Shown: positions 52,099 through 62,200, numbered from the stretch's first letter. The stretch: DNA of 64,000 bases from Synergistaceae bacterium (GCA_009783355.1 WRHH01000001.1:124001-188000), one strand, 5' to 3'. Notes: generated by a model not told the origin, from the letters alone. Made by a program: numbers and translations.

Positions 52099-52437
52099 TA
52101 TCTTTCCCTCCTGTTTATATTTCCCCGCCTTCTTTTTTGCGGTTTCGAGCAGCGCTATAATGTCATTCTAAGCTTTTTATGGGTATTTGTGAAGGGGAGA
52201 AAAAGGCAATGCTCAATGCACAATTATCAATGAAAAGCAAAGACAAAAGCAAAACATTGAATATTGAACAGAATTAGAGTTCATTACGAAAAATGAGATA
52301 TTTGGAATTTAATGGTAAGAGACTGTCTTTTGCCTTTGCTCGTCGCTCGCTGATATCTTCTGTATTGGCATATATTTGACTTAATGTTAATATCCAAACA
52401 ATCAGGAATTCAGTTTTAAAAGGAGCTGTCGAAGCAG
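52099..52437. other. Intergenic gap between the TRAP operon and the HicB-like gene
   Basis: No ORF with coding character was found. It contains words of the CAATGCTCAATGCACAATT and AAAAGCAAAGACAAAAGC families at about 52208-52262. The 5' part must hold the promoter for the TRAP operon. No HicA-type gene was found in the stretch before the HicB-like gene. Confidence 0.6.
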
Positions 52438-52920
52438 ATGAAGAAGACGATGAAAGATAAATATACATACCCGGCCCTCTTTGCTTACGAAAATGGCGTT
52501 GATGGAATCGGAGTGGTGTTTCCGGATTTACCGGGATGCGTGTCGCATGGAAAAAACGAAAACGATGCTTTGCGTATGGGCAGGGAAGCGCTGTCTTTAC
52601 ATTTATGGGGTATGGAACAGGATGAGGACGAAATTCCGGCGCCAACTCCTATTCATGACCTGAATTACGAAGAATATAAGGCGTCCGGCGTCCATCTCGC
52701 AGTTGTACTTGTCGATGTTTGGATGAAGCTTTTCCGTGAGGAAATGGACAATAAATCCGTAACGCGTGCCGTGACTCTTCCTCAATGGCTGGATATGCGC
52801 GCAAAAGACGCAGGGCTTAGTTATTCGAAAGTTCTTCAAGATGGATTAATGAATAGACTTGAACTCAATCGGCAAATCAACCATAAACCGGGTAGAAAGA
52901 AGAAAATAGTTTCCGCGTAA
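52438..52920 (+). CDS. HicB-like protein (orphan antitoxin)
   Basis: A 160-residue protein with a HicB-type partial RNase H fold at the N-terminus (YTYPALFAYENGVDGIGVVFPDLPGCVSHGKNENDALRMGREAL, then EIPAPTPI). A ribbon-helix-helix DNA-binding region follows (NKSVTRAVTLPQWLDMRAKDAGLSYSKVLQDGL). HicB normally neutralises HicA, but no HicA gene lies on either side. It may act as an orphan regulator or be left from a broken pair. A GGAG lies 12 bases before the first ATG. Confidence 0.82.
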   Translation: MKKTMKDKYTYPALFAYENGVDGIGVVFPDLPGCVSHGKNENDALRMGREALSLHLWGMEQDEDEIPAPTPIHDLNYEEYKASGVHLAVVLVDVWMKLFREEMDNKSVTRAVTLPQWLDMRAKDAGLSYSKVLQDGLMNRLELNRQINHKPGRKKKIVSA

Positions 52921-53029
52921 AGAAAGGGGTTGTAACAAAAGTAATAAAATTGTCAATCCAACCGCAATATATAGTTGTCGTATAGAATTTTGAACACAAT
53001 ATGTTATGAGCAAGATTTCACTAATATCC

Positions 53030-53760
53030 TGAATATCGGCAATTCAAAGTATTTAGCGCGGGCGGCTGCAAGCCGCCCCTACAAAGCTGTGTTTGACACC
53101 TCACAGTCTCTGGCGTTTGTTTTTTGTATTTTAATTTTCAAATTTCCATTATTAAATAGGTCGCCCGTGTAGATAACGTATGGGATGCAGCCCTCGGCGT
53201 TCCATGCCCGATAGCGATGATATCGTTAATAAACCAGACAATCGGCAAATCAAGGTTTCAAACACGGTCGTTCTAACAACCTACGCCGAACGTGTGGATA
53301 CCGTAGGGGACGCAGCCCTCGGCGTCCCGTGCCCGATAGCGATGATATCGGCGATAAACCAGATAACCGGCAAATCAAGGTTTTAAACACGAGTCGCCCA
53401 TGGGTGCGACCCCTACGCGTCATAAAACTGGCAATTCAAAGCATTTGGCGCAGGAGCGACCAATGTGCGCCATCCCAATGCGCCATAAATCTGGCAAATC
53501 ATGGTTTCAAACACGGGTCGCCCATGGGTGCAACCCCTACGCGTCATAAAACTGGCAAATCAAAGCATTTGGCGTGGGAGCGATCCATGTGCGCCATCCC
53601 AATGCGCCATAAATCTGGCAAATCAAGGTTTCAAACATGGGTCACCCATGGGCGCCACCCCAACGCGCATAAATCCGGCAATTCAAAGTATTTGGCGCGG
53701 GCGGCTACAAGCCGCCCCTACCCGTTAAACCTTTTACGTTGTCCAAACATCCAAAAATCT
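53030..53760. repeat. Mosaic REP/BIME-type array
   Basis: Roughly 730 bases built from palindromes joined by linkers with GGCAA[AT]TCAA[AG]G. From about 53359 the linker recurs every 60-66 bases, and two unit types alternate. One unit carries GTTTCAAACAC then GGGTCGC-CCATGGGT-GCGACCC and CTAC. The other carries CATTTGGCG with an AGCGACC...GCGCCATCCCAATGCGCC core. GGGCGGCT-AGCCGCCC units stand at both ends (about 53070 and 53700), and two larger GGGACGC/GCGTCCC-type units lie at 53165-53340. No ORF with coding character lies within. Not a CRISPR: repeats and spacers are not separable. Confidence 0.82.
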
Positions 53761-53821
53761 TTGTTTCTTTGTCTTTCATTGAACATTGAACATTGTGCAT
53801 TGCATTTGCGCCACTTTCCAT

Positions 53822-56800
53822 TTATTTAATCTTTTTAAGTGGAACCAAAAGCGCTAACAACCCGTACCCTAAGAAAAATCCTGCATTACATCCTCCTCCG
53901 CCTTTTTTGGATGTCGACTCAACGGTGAAGCTTACGTTAAACGATTGCGGATCTATATCGGCGCCTCCTGAGACCGTGACGGTCGCTTCATACGTTCCTG
54001 CTTTCAGCCCTGTTATCGGCGCTACCGAGAAGCTATCGCTTCCTTCTACTGCTATGTTGGGCATTGAGGTTTTGTTGAGGGCGAAGCTTGACGCGTTCTT
54101 GCCGGACAGCGCAATGTTCAGCGCTCCCGTTGCCGCGGCGCCAATGTTGTTGACTGTCACGGCGCGCGGATTCACTGCGCTGTAGCGTTCTGAGACCGAA
54201 CCGAAATTCATATTGGTTGCGGGATCAAGCGATATGCCGGAGATTGCGTTTCTTACTATAACGGTGAAGTCCTTGATGAAATTAGCATATCTGAGCCTGC
54301 TCTCCACACCGCCCCAAATCATTGCCGTGACGACTACCTCGCCCGGCTTTGCGCTGAACAGGGCGTCGCCGAATATCACGGCGCCGGTGCTTTCCGCGTC
54401 CTTAACGCTCCAGACTATTTTCTTGTTGGTCGCGTTATCCGGTATAACCGTCCCTGTCAGGGTAAGGGGCGTATTCAATATGGCGGTATCAGGCGCGCCG
54501 ACTATGTCCGTCACCGGCACGAAGTAGATTATTTCCTCGTACATAGCTGACACCGTCAGATCAGAAGTGATGTTTTTAATGTTGCTGTCCCAGTCGGCGA
54601 ATATATAACCTTCCTTAACCGGCGCGCCGGGATCGGTTGCGTCGTCGCCGTGTTCGACCGTCTGGCGGTTGAACTCAACGCCGTCAACCATGAAAATTAC
54701 CGTGTATGTATTGATTACGAATTGCGCGCCCACCGTCAGGCCTGAAGTTATGAAGGAGAAATCTCTATCCCAGTTGGTGAATGTATGACCTTCCTTAAAA
54801 GGTTCGCCGGGGTCGTGCGCCGCTCTGCCATATTCCACGGTCTGGCGGCTGAATTCTCTGTCATTAGCCATAAAAGTGACTGTGTAAACGGGGTTTGTAA
54901 TGTCCTTGAATTGCGCCGACACTGTCAGATCCGATATGATGTTGGAGTAGCCTTTGTCCCAACCGGCGAATGTACAATCCTGCTTGGTCGGTACGCCGGG
55001 GTTCACTGCGGCGTTTTCGTGTTCCACCGTCTGGCGGCTGAACTCGGCGCTGTCCGCCATGAAAACCACGTTGTGCGAAGCGGCTGTATTGCTTTTGAAT
55101 TGCGCGATCACCGTCAGGTTTGACGTGATATTGGAGAAATTTTTGTCCCAGCCGGTGAACGTATAACCTTGCTTGACCGGTGTACCGGGGCTCTTGGCCG
55201 CGCCGCCGTGTTCAACGGTCTGGTGGTTTATAACAACGCGGTTCGCTACGAAATACACTGTGTATGAGGCGGTTGTATTGCTTTTGAACTGCGCTGTCAC
55301 CGTCAGGTTTCCCGTGATGTGGGAGAAGTTTACGTCCCAACCGGTGAATGTATAACCCGCCCTCGCGGGGTCAGCCGGAGCGGTTGCGCTTAAACCGTGT
55401 TCCACCTGATACGAAATGATCACTGCGCCGTCCCAATTAAGAAATGTCACGGTATATTTGTTGGGATCGTACAGCGCGGTCACGGTCAGATCGACGGTGA
55501 CGAATGAGAAATCCCTGTTCCAGCGCGCGAAAGTATAACCCTGCCTGGCAGGATTTGCGGGCGCTGTCGCGCTTGTACCGAAGGCTACAGTGTCCTTTTT
55601 AAGCGCCTCTCCGTTCCAGTCAACAAAAGTCACGGTGTAGTAGTTGATATTGTATGTCGCCGTCACCGTCAAGTCGCTGGTGATGCTTGTGAAATCCTTA
55701 TCCCAGCCGGCGAAGGTATAGCCCGGTCTGACCGGGTCCGCCGGAGCGGTCACTCCCATGCCGTATGGAACCGTACGTTTTATGATAACGTCTTCGTTCC
55801 AGTCAACAAAAGTTACGGTGAAGTTGCCGACAGTGAACAGCGCGTTCACCGTCAAGTCTGAGGTTATGTTCGAGAAATCCTTATCCCATCCCGCGAAGGT
55901 GTAACCAGGCTTAGTAGGCACGCCGGGATCAACCGCCGCTTTGCCGTGTTCGACGGTCTGGGTGTTGAATACCTTGCCGTCCGACATGAAAGTTACGGTG
56001 TAGGTGTAAGTATCGTACACCGCCTTAACAGTAAGGTCTGAAGTGATGTTCGAGAAATCTACATCCCAGCCGATGAAGGTATGGCCGGCTCTAACGGGGT
56101 CGGGCGGCGCAGTCGCAGGATCCTCGTATAAAACCGTCTGCGTATCAAGTACGGTACCGTCACAGTCAACGAAGGTCACCTTGAAAGCCTTAACGATGCG
56201 AACAGTGAAGTCCTCGTTGTAACCACTGACCAGTACAGGAGCAACGTTTATATTTCCTAATGTGCCATCGCCCAGCTGTCCGTTAGAATTCATTCCCCAC
56301 GCCCAGAGGCTGCCGTCAGTTTTTTTAGCCATGGAGTATTCGCCACCAGAGAAAACCGCTACCCAGTTATTCGCAGTTCCCACACGTTTTGGTGAGCTGT
56401 TGTTAGTCGTCGTGCCATCACATAGCTGGCCTTTTGAATTGCCTCCCCATGCCCAGAGGCTGCCATCAGTTTTTATAGCTATGGTGTGATACTGACCCAC
56501 GGTAACCGCTGCCCAGTTTTTGTCCATTCCCATTTGGTCTGGTGAGTTGCATTGAGTCGTCAAGTCATAGCCTAACTTACCGTTTTCATTACTTCCCCAT
56601 GTCCAGAGGCTGCCGTCAGTTTTTATTGCTGCTGTATGATCATAGCCCGCAGCAACCGCCGCCCAGTTTTTCGCACTCGTCTCCTCTTGGACGGGAGTGT
56701 AACTATTAGTCGTCAAGCCATTGCCCAGTTGACCATAATCATTTCTTCCCCATGCCCAGAGGTTGCCGTCAATTTTTATTTCTATGGTGTGACCAAAACC

Positions 56801-57598
56801 TGCATCAATCGACGCCAAGTTATAGCCTGTCCCCACATTAAATGGAATAGTTTGGCTTTTACCATCAGTATCAATGCCCAGCTGACCATATTGATTATTT
56901 CCCCACACCCAGAGATTACCGTCAGTTTTTGTGGCCATGGTGTAATGATATCCTGCGGCAATTGTCTTCCAATCAGTTGTTAACCCAACAAGTGTGGGGT
57001 TTAAGACAAAATCTGTTGTGCTTGACGTGCCGTTGCCTATCTGGCCGCTTGAATTATATCCCCACGTCAAGAGGCTACCGTCAGTTTTTTTGCCAATTGT
57101 ATGATTAGCGCCTGCGACAACCGCATCCCAGTTATTATCCGTACCCACTTGGACAAGATAACTGCGATTTATCCTTGAACCATCGCCCAGCTGACCGTAA
57201 TAATTATTTCCCCATGCCCAGAGGCTGTCGTCTTTTCTTATGATAAAGCAGGAACCGGCGGCACCCACGGAAACCTTATCCCAGTCATTTCCATACGGGT
57301 CGTTTACCACCGACGCTCTGACTGTTACTATGCCCTCATTTGGAGCGAACAGGGTATCTCCGGATAACGTCGCGCCGGTCGATCCGTCGTCAATTATGTT
57401 CCAGATTATGTCCTGATTTGTCGCGTCAATAGGAAGCACCGTGCCCGTGAGGTCGAACGACACTCCGACCTCTATTTTCTTCGGTACGTCATCAATACTT
57501 ATCACCTTCACAAAGTCAGCATCCGCCGCCCCCGAGCAAAAAACCAGAGTAAGCGCCATCGCCAATAATACAGCAGGTTTACTTCCGTTACTTTTCAT
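53822..57598 (-). CDS. Giant surface protein: RCC1 propeller, nine InlB-type repeats, Synergist-CTERM
   Basis: A ~1258-residue exported protein. After a signal peptide (KPAVLLAMALTLVFCSGAADA) come a Big-2-like Ig domain, seven RCC1 repeats (~110-475, pattern DGSLWAWG-N--GQLGDG) and nine InlB B-type/Listeria-Bacteroides repeats (~480-1030, pattern YTVTF...TVEHG..A..PG.P...GYTF.GWD..FSNIT.DLTV.A.F). A second Big-2-like domain and a choice-of-anchor/ASPM-like domain (NFGSVSERYSAVNPRAVTVNNIG) follow. The end is GGGGCNAGFFLGYGLLALLVPLKKIK-like. Seven RCC1 units suit a closed seven-bladed propeller. The ATG at 57598 follows GGAGG by 8 bases. It probably acts in adhesion. Confidence 0.88.
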   Translation of the reverse strand: MKSNGSKPAVLLAMALTLVFCSGAADADFVKVISIDDVPKKIEVGVSFDLTGTVLPIDATNQDIIWNIIDDGSTGATLSGDTLFAPNEGIVTVRASVVNDPYGNDWDKVSVGAAGSCFIIRKDDSLWAWGNNYYGQLGDGSRINRSYLVQVGTDNNWDAVVAGANHTIGKKTDGSLLTWGYNSSGQIGNGTSSTTDFVLNPTLVGLTTDWKTIAAGYHYTMATKTDGNLWVWGNNQYGQLGIDTDGKSQTIPFNVGTGYNLASIDAGFGHTIEIKIDGNLWAWGRNDYGQLGNGLTTNSYTPVQEETSAKNWAAVAAGYDHTAAIKTDGSLWTWGSNENGKLGYDLTTQCNSPDQMGMDKNWAAVTVGQYHTIAIKTDGSLWAWGGNSKGQLCDGTTTNNSSPKRVGTANNWVAVFSGGEYSMAKKTDGSLWAWGMNSNGQLGDGTLGNINVAPVLVSGYNEDFTVRIVKAFKVTFVDCDGTVLDTQTVLYEDPATAPPDPVRAGHTFIGWDVDFSNITSDLTVKAVYDTYTYTVTFMSDGKVFNTQTVEHGKAAVDPGVPTKPGYTFAGWDKDFSNITSDLTVNALFTVGNFTVTFVDWNEDVIIKRTVPYGMGVTAPADPVRPGYTFAGWDKDFTSITSDLTVTATYNINYYTVTFVDWNGEALKKDTVAFGTSATAPANPARQGYTFARWNRDFSFVTVDLTVTALYDPNKYTVTFLNWDGAVIISYQVEHGLSATAPADPARAGYTFTGWDVNFSHITGNLTVTAQFKSNTTASYTVYFVANRVVINHQTVEHGGAAKSPGTPVKQGYTFTGWDKNFSNITSNLTVIAQFKSNTAASHNVVFMADSAEFSRQTVEHENAAVNPGVPTKQDCTFAGWDKGYSNIISDLTVSAQFKDITNPVYTVTFMANDREFSRQTVEYGRAAHDPGEPFKEGHTFTNWDRDFSFITSGLTVGAQFVINTYTVIFMVDGVEFNRQTVEHGDDATDPGAPVKEGYIFADWDSNIKNITSDLTVSAMYEEIIYFVPVTDIVGAPDTAILNTPLTLTGTVIPDNATNKKIVWSVKDAESTGAVIFGDALFSAKPGEVVVTAMIWGGVESRLRYANFIKDFTVIVRNAISGISLDPATNMNFGSVSERYSAVNPRAVTVNNIGAAATGALNIALSGKNASSFALNKTSMPNIAVEGSDSFSVAPITGLKAGTYEATVTVSGGADIDPQSFNVSFTVESTSKKGGGGCNAGFFLGYGLLALLVPLKKIK

Positions 57599-57613
57599 TA
57601 TTATGGCCTCCAA

Positions 57614-57993
57614 TCATTAAGACTATATTTTGTCAGATTAATCAGCAGTTCTTTGCGTGAGTATCGTAGGATTCAAGACTTTAATCGGCATAATTTGTGA
57701 TTAACATTACATGCGAATCAAGATGATAAAAAAGAGCGGCTCCCGCGCTCGCCTCTACCTGATAAACAAAAATTACAAATATAATACAAAAGACTTTGAA
57801 TTGCTCAAGATAAGCTTTGTAGAGGCGGATTGTAGCCGCCCGCTGCAATGACTTTGAGTTGCTGGATTTATCATTGAACATTGAGCATTGTGCATTGAAC
57901 ATCTCATAGCAACACGGAACCTCTTGTCAAAACGGGTCATTGCAATCCCGGCGTAAGCGTGGCATAATTACCCGCGTGGAGGGACGATTCGCT
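57614..57993. other. Gap with one REP palindrome and 3'-flank words
   Basis: No ORF with coding character. Palindrome GTAG + AGGCGG...CCGCC lies at about 57820-57840, and a degenerate GCGCTCGCCTCTAC at about 57745-57760. ATTGAACATTGAGCATTGTGCATTGAACAT words lie at 57867-57900. GGAGGG before the Rpn-family start lies at 57976-57981. Confidence 0.65.
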
Positions 57994-58947
57994 ATGTCAA
58001 AACTTAAGAACACATTCAAGACCGATATTCTTTTTAAATTGTTATTTATAAAACACCCTGATTTGTTGCGGCGGTTGGTCGCACATCTGCTGAGAATTAA
58101 GCTAGAGAGTATCACGCAGTTTGAAATTCGGAACCAGGAAATGCCGCCAGAGGTGCTAGGAAACAAGTTTTGCCGTTTGGACATTCACATGATGGTAAAC
58201 GAACAACAGGTGAACCTTGAGGTGCAGGTAGAGGATGAAGGAGACTTCCCGGAGCGCGCTGTTTTTCATTGGGCGCGAATATTCTCGAACGCCCTCCCTG
58301 CAGGCGGGAAGTATTCAGATTTACCGCGTACGATAGTAATCAGTATCGTAGACTTCCAGTTGTTTAGCTGTCCTGAGTTCAACTCGGAATATCAAGCCAT
58401 TGAAGTCACTCGCCATGAGCCACTGACTGACAAAATGGTCTTTCACTTTTTTGAATTACCCAAAGTAACTGAGGACGTTAACAGAAATGACCTTTTGCTG
58501 TTATGGTTGGCGTTATTTAAAGCAGACACAGAAGAAGAATTATCGAAAATCGAAGCATTGGGGGTGCCGGAGTTGAATCAAGCAATAAGCGCATATCACA
58601 GCGTCACTGCTTCATCGGAGTTCCGCGAATTGGAGCGTTTACGAGCCAAAGCCCGCCATGATGAAGCGCAGGCGTTATACCATGCTGAAAAGAAAGGTGA
58701 AGCGAAAGGCAGAACTGAAGGCAGAGCTGAAGGCAGAGCTGAAGGCAGAGCTGAAGGTGAAGCGAAAGGCAGAGCTGAAGGTGAAGTGAAAGGCAGGGCT
58801 GAAGGTGAAGCGAAAGGCAGAGCTGAAGGCATATTAGCCATAGCTTGTAATATGCTGAAACGTAACAAGCCGATTGATGAGATTATGGAAGATACCGGAT
58901 TAACGCGCGCTGAAGTCGAAATCTTAGGGGACTGTAACAATAATTAA
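57994..58947 (+). CDS. Rpn-family PD-(D/E)XK nuclease / putative transposase
   Basis: A 317-residue protein of the Rpn/PDDEXK transposase-like family. N-terminal KNTFKTDILFKLLFIKHPDLLRRLVAHLL, then the nuclease core RLDIHMMVNEQQVNLEVQVED (Asp...Glu-x-Gln). The GAP FFELPKV region follows. Residues ~237-280 are a string of GRAEG/GEAKG units, and a short helix-turn-helix-like tail ends it (RNKPIDEIMEDTGLTRAEVEIL). Rpn proteins promote recombination and are often multicopy and mobile. The ATG at 57994 lies 12 bases after GGAGGG; an upstream ATG at 57940 has no such site. Confidence 0.88.
   Translation: MSKLKNTFKTDILFKLLFIKHPDLLRRLVAHLLRIKLESITQFEIRNQEMPPEVLGNKFCRLDIHMMVNEQQVNLEVQVEDEGDFPERAVFHWARIFSNALPAGGKYSDLPRTIVISIVDFQLFSCPEFNSEYQAIEVTRHEPLTDKMVFHFFELPKVTEDVNRNDLLLLWLALFKADTEEELSKIEALGVPELNQAISAYHSVTASSEFRELERLRAKARHDEAQALYHAEKKGEAKGRTEGRAEGRAEGRAEGEAKGRAEGEVKGRAEGEAKGRAEGILAIACNMLKRNKPIDEIMEDTGLTRAEVEILGDCNNN
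58700..58830 (+). repeat. In-frame 12-bp repeats in the Rpn-family gene
   Basis: Tandem GGCAGAGCTGAA (Gly-Arg-Ala-Glu) units mixed with GGTGAAGCGAAA (Gly-Glu-Ala-Lys) units, about ten in all. Unit length is a multiple of three, so copy-number change keeps the frame and only alters the length of a charged linker. Confidence 0.85.
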
Positions 58948-58987
58948 TAGTTTTTTTTCCAAATTCTTAGGGTTAAATACAGATTTG

Positions 58988-59037
58988 AAAAAAGTGACTT
59001 CGCATCAAATTCATCTGAGATACGAAGCCGCTTTTTT
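58988..59037 (+). terminator. Terminator after the Rpn-family gene
   Basis: AAAAAAG-TGA-CTTCG pairs with CGAAG-CCG-CTTTTTT across a 20-base loop; the stem has small internal mismatches and ends in T6. It lies 41 bases after the Rpn-family stop. The long loop makes it moderately strong. Confidence 0.65.
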
Positions 59038-59124
59038 CATCGAAATCGACTAACCTGCCACTTGTTATGCCTCTAAATAATCAAAATCGAGCGGTCCCGC
59101 CCATGTGCGCCGCCAATACGGTCA

Positions 59125-59217
59125 TAAATCCGGCAATTCAAAGTATTTAGCGCGGGCGGCTGCAAGCCGCCCCTACAAAGCTACGTTTGACATTCCAAAG
59201 TCTTTGGCATTTGCTTT
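59125..59217 (-). repeat. REP palindrome plus 3'-flank repeat after the second giant surface protein
   Basis: Composite of GGCAATTCAAAGTATTT, palindrome GGGCGGCT-GCA-AGCCGCCC + CTAC (about 59155-59177), a TTTGACA..AAAGTCTTTGGCATTTG segment, and TTTCATTGAACATTG words that run into the coding end of the surface protein gene. Nearly the same composite stands at 53035-53140 and 16786-16909. Confidence 0.82.
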
Positions 59218-62200
59218 TTATCTTTCATTGAACATTGTGCATTGTGCATTGTATCTATGCATAATCCTTTTAATCGGAATCAAAAGCGCCAACAACCCGT
59301 ACCCTAAGAAAAATCCCGTATTACACCCTCCTCCTCCTTTTTTGGAGGTCGAGTTGACCGTGAAGCTTACGTTGAACGATTGCGGGGCTATGCCGGCGCC
59401 TCCCGAGACTGTTACGGTTGCTTCGTATGTACCTGCTTTGAGCCCCGTTATCGGCGCTACCGAGAAGCTGTCGCTTCCATCTACTGCTATGTTGGGCATT
59501 GAGGTTTTGTCGACGGCGAAGCTTGACTCGTTCTTGCCGGAAAGCGCAATGTTCAGTGCTCCTGTTGCCATGATGCCAATGTTATTGACTGTCACGGCGC
59601 GCGGATTCACTGCGCCGTAGCGTTCTGAAACCGAACCAAAATTCATGTCGGTTGCAGGATTGAGCGATATGCCGGAGGCTATGGACTTAACCTTAACGGT
59701 GAAGTCCTTGGTGAAATTTGCAAATCTTTGCCTGCTCTCCACGCCGCCCCAGATCATCGCTGTGACAACTACCTCGCCCGCCGCCGAGGCGGTCAGCTCG
59801 TCGTCCGTTATCGCAGCGCCGGTCACGCCTGCGTTCTTGATGCCCCAGACTATTTTCTTGTTGGTCGCGTTATCCGGAATCACCGTACCTGTCAGGGTAA
59901 GCGGCGTGTTTGTCATGGCGGTGTCAGGCGCGCCGACGATGTCCGTCACCGGTACGAAGTAGATTATGTTCTCGTACAGCGCTGTCACCGTCAGGTCACC
60001 TCTGATGTTGGTAAAGACGCCGTCCCAGCCTGCGAATATATAACCTTCCTTGACCGGAGCGACGGGATCGATTGCATCGTCGCCGTGTTTGACGGTCTGG
60101 CGGTCGAACACAACGCCGTCAACCATGAAAATTACCGTGTAAGTATTGATTGCGAACTGCGCGCTCACCGTCAGGTCGCCTGTGATGTTGGAGAATCCTT
60201 TATCCCAGCGGGTGAACGTATATCCTTCCATAAAAGGTTCGCCGGGGTCGTGCGCCGCGCTGCCCTGCTCCACTGCCTGGCGGCTGAACTCTTCGCCGTT
60301 CGCCATGAAAATCACTGTGTAAACAGGGTTTGCAATCGCTTTGAATTGCGCCGACACTGTCAGATCCGATGTGACGTTGGAATAGCTTTTATCCCAACCG
60401 GAGAACGTACAATCTTGCATGGCGGGTACGCCCGGGTTCTCGGCGTCGTTTTGGTGTTCCACGGTCTGGCGGCTGAACTCGGCGCTGTTCGCCATGAAAA
60501 CAACGTTGTGCGAGACGGCTGTGTTGCTTTTGAATTGCGCAATCACCGTCAGGTTTGACCTGATATTGGAGAAGTTTTTGTCCCAGCCGATGAATGTATA
60601 ACCTGCCCTCGCAGGATCAGCCGGAGCGATGGCGCTTGAGCCCTGTTCAACGTACTGATGGTTTATCACAACGCGGTTTGCTACGAAATACACGGTGTAC
60701 GAGGCGGTCGTATTACTTTTGTACTGCGCCGTCACCGTCAGGTTTCCTATGATGTGGGAGAAATTAACGTCCCAGCCGGTGAATGTATAGCCAGCCCTCA
60801 CAGGGTCAGCCGGAGCGGCGGCGCCCGAGCAGTATTCCACAACCTGCAATTTGAGCACTGCGCCGTCCCAATCAACAAACGCCACGGCGAATTTGTCAGT
60901 ATCGTACAGCGCCCTCACGGTCAGATTGCCTGTGATGTGGGAGAAATCTGTACTCCAACCTCTGAATGTATGACCATCCCTCACAGGGGCCTCCGGGGCG
61001 GCCGCGCCCGCGCCGTATGGCACAGTTTGCTTTAAAAGCACTTCTCCGTTCCAGCTGACAAAAGTCACTGTGTAATGGTTGATATTGAACAGCGCGTTAA
61101 CCGTCAGGTCGCCGGTGATGTTCGAGAAGATCTTATCCCAGCCCGCAAAGGTGTGACCAGCCTTGACGGGCGACCCGGGATTGAACGCAGCGGCGCCGTA
61201 TTCCACGGTCTGGCGGTTGTACTCAACGCCGTCCGACATGAAAATCACGGTGAATCTGTGGGCGGTGAACATCGCGTTGACCGTCATGCTGCTGGTTATA
61301 TTCGTGTAAACCTTATCCCAGCCGGTGAATGTGTGCCCTGCCTTGGAAGGCGCGCCAGGATTGGCCGCTGAGCCGCCGGGTTCGACGGTCTGGCGGTTGA
61401 ACTCGATGCCGTCCGACAGGAAAACAACCGTGTATTTGTTGCCGGGCTCGAACAGCGCTGTCACCGTGAGGTTGCCGGTGACGTTCGAGAAGTTAGTATC
61501 CCAGCCGGTGAAAGTGTAGCCCGCCTTTACCGGTATTCCGGGATAAACTGCCGCGCTGCCGTGATCGACTGTCTGGCGGTTGAACTCGGCGCCGTCCGAT
61601 ATGAAAACAACGGTGTATTTATTGGCAACGAACACCGCAGCCACAGTCAGATCGCCGGTTATGACGGAGAAATCCCTGTCCCATCCGGTGAAAACGTATC
61701 CTGTCTTGACAGGCGCCCCGGGCGCCGCCGCCGCACCGCCGTGATCAATTGTCTGGCGGCTGATCTCAACGCCGTCCGCGATGAAAATTACCGTATATTT
61801 GTTGATAACATAAAGCGCGGTCACGGTCAGATCGCCGGTGACAACGGAGAAATCCCTGTCCCAGCGCGAAAAAGTATACCCAACCCTAGCCGGATCCGCC
61901 GGAGCAACAGCCCCAGCGCCGGAGGACACCGTAACCTTCTTGAGCACATCCCCGTTCCAGTCAACAAAAGTAACGGTGAAGCCGTCGCCTGAGTCGGGTT
62001 TGTACTGAGCGGTCACGGTAATGTTTTCAGAGACAATATCGAAATTCTTATCCCAGCCGATGAAGGTGTAGCCTTCCCTGATCGGGTCCGCCGGCGCGGT
62101 GGCTCCCGAACCGAAGGATACAGTATGCGTTTTTAGCACAGTTCCGTCATGGTCCTTAAACGTTACGGTGTAGTCGTTGACATCGAATTTCGCGTTTACC

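Noticed and set aside
53160-53760. Possible CRISPR array because of regular ~63-bp repetition
   Set aside because: The repeated parts differ from unit to unit, two unit types alternate, the intervening parts are palindromes that also repeat, and no cas genes are present.
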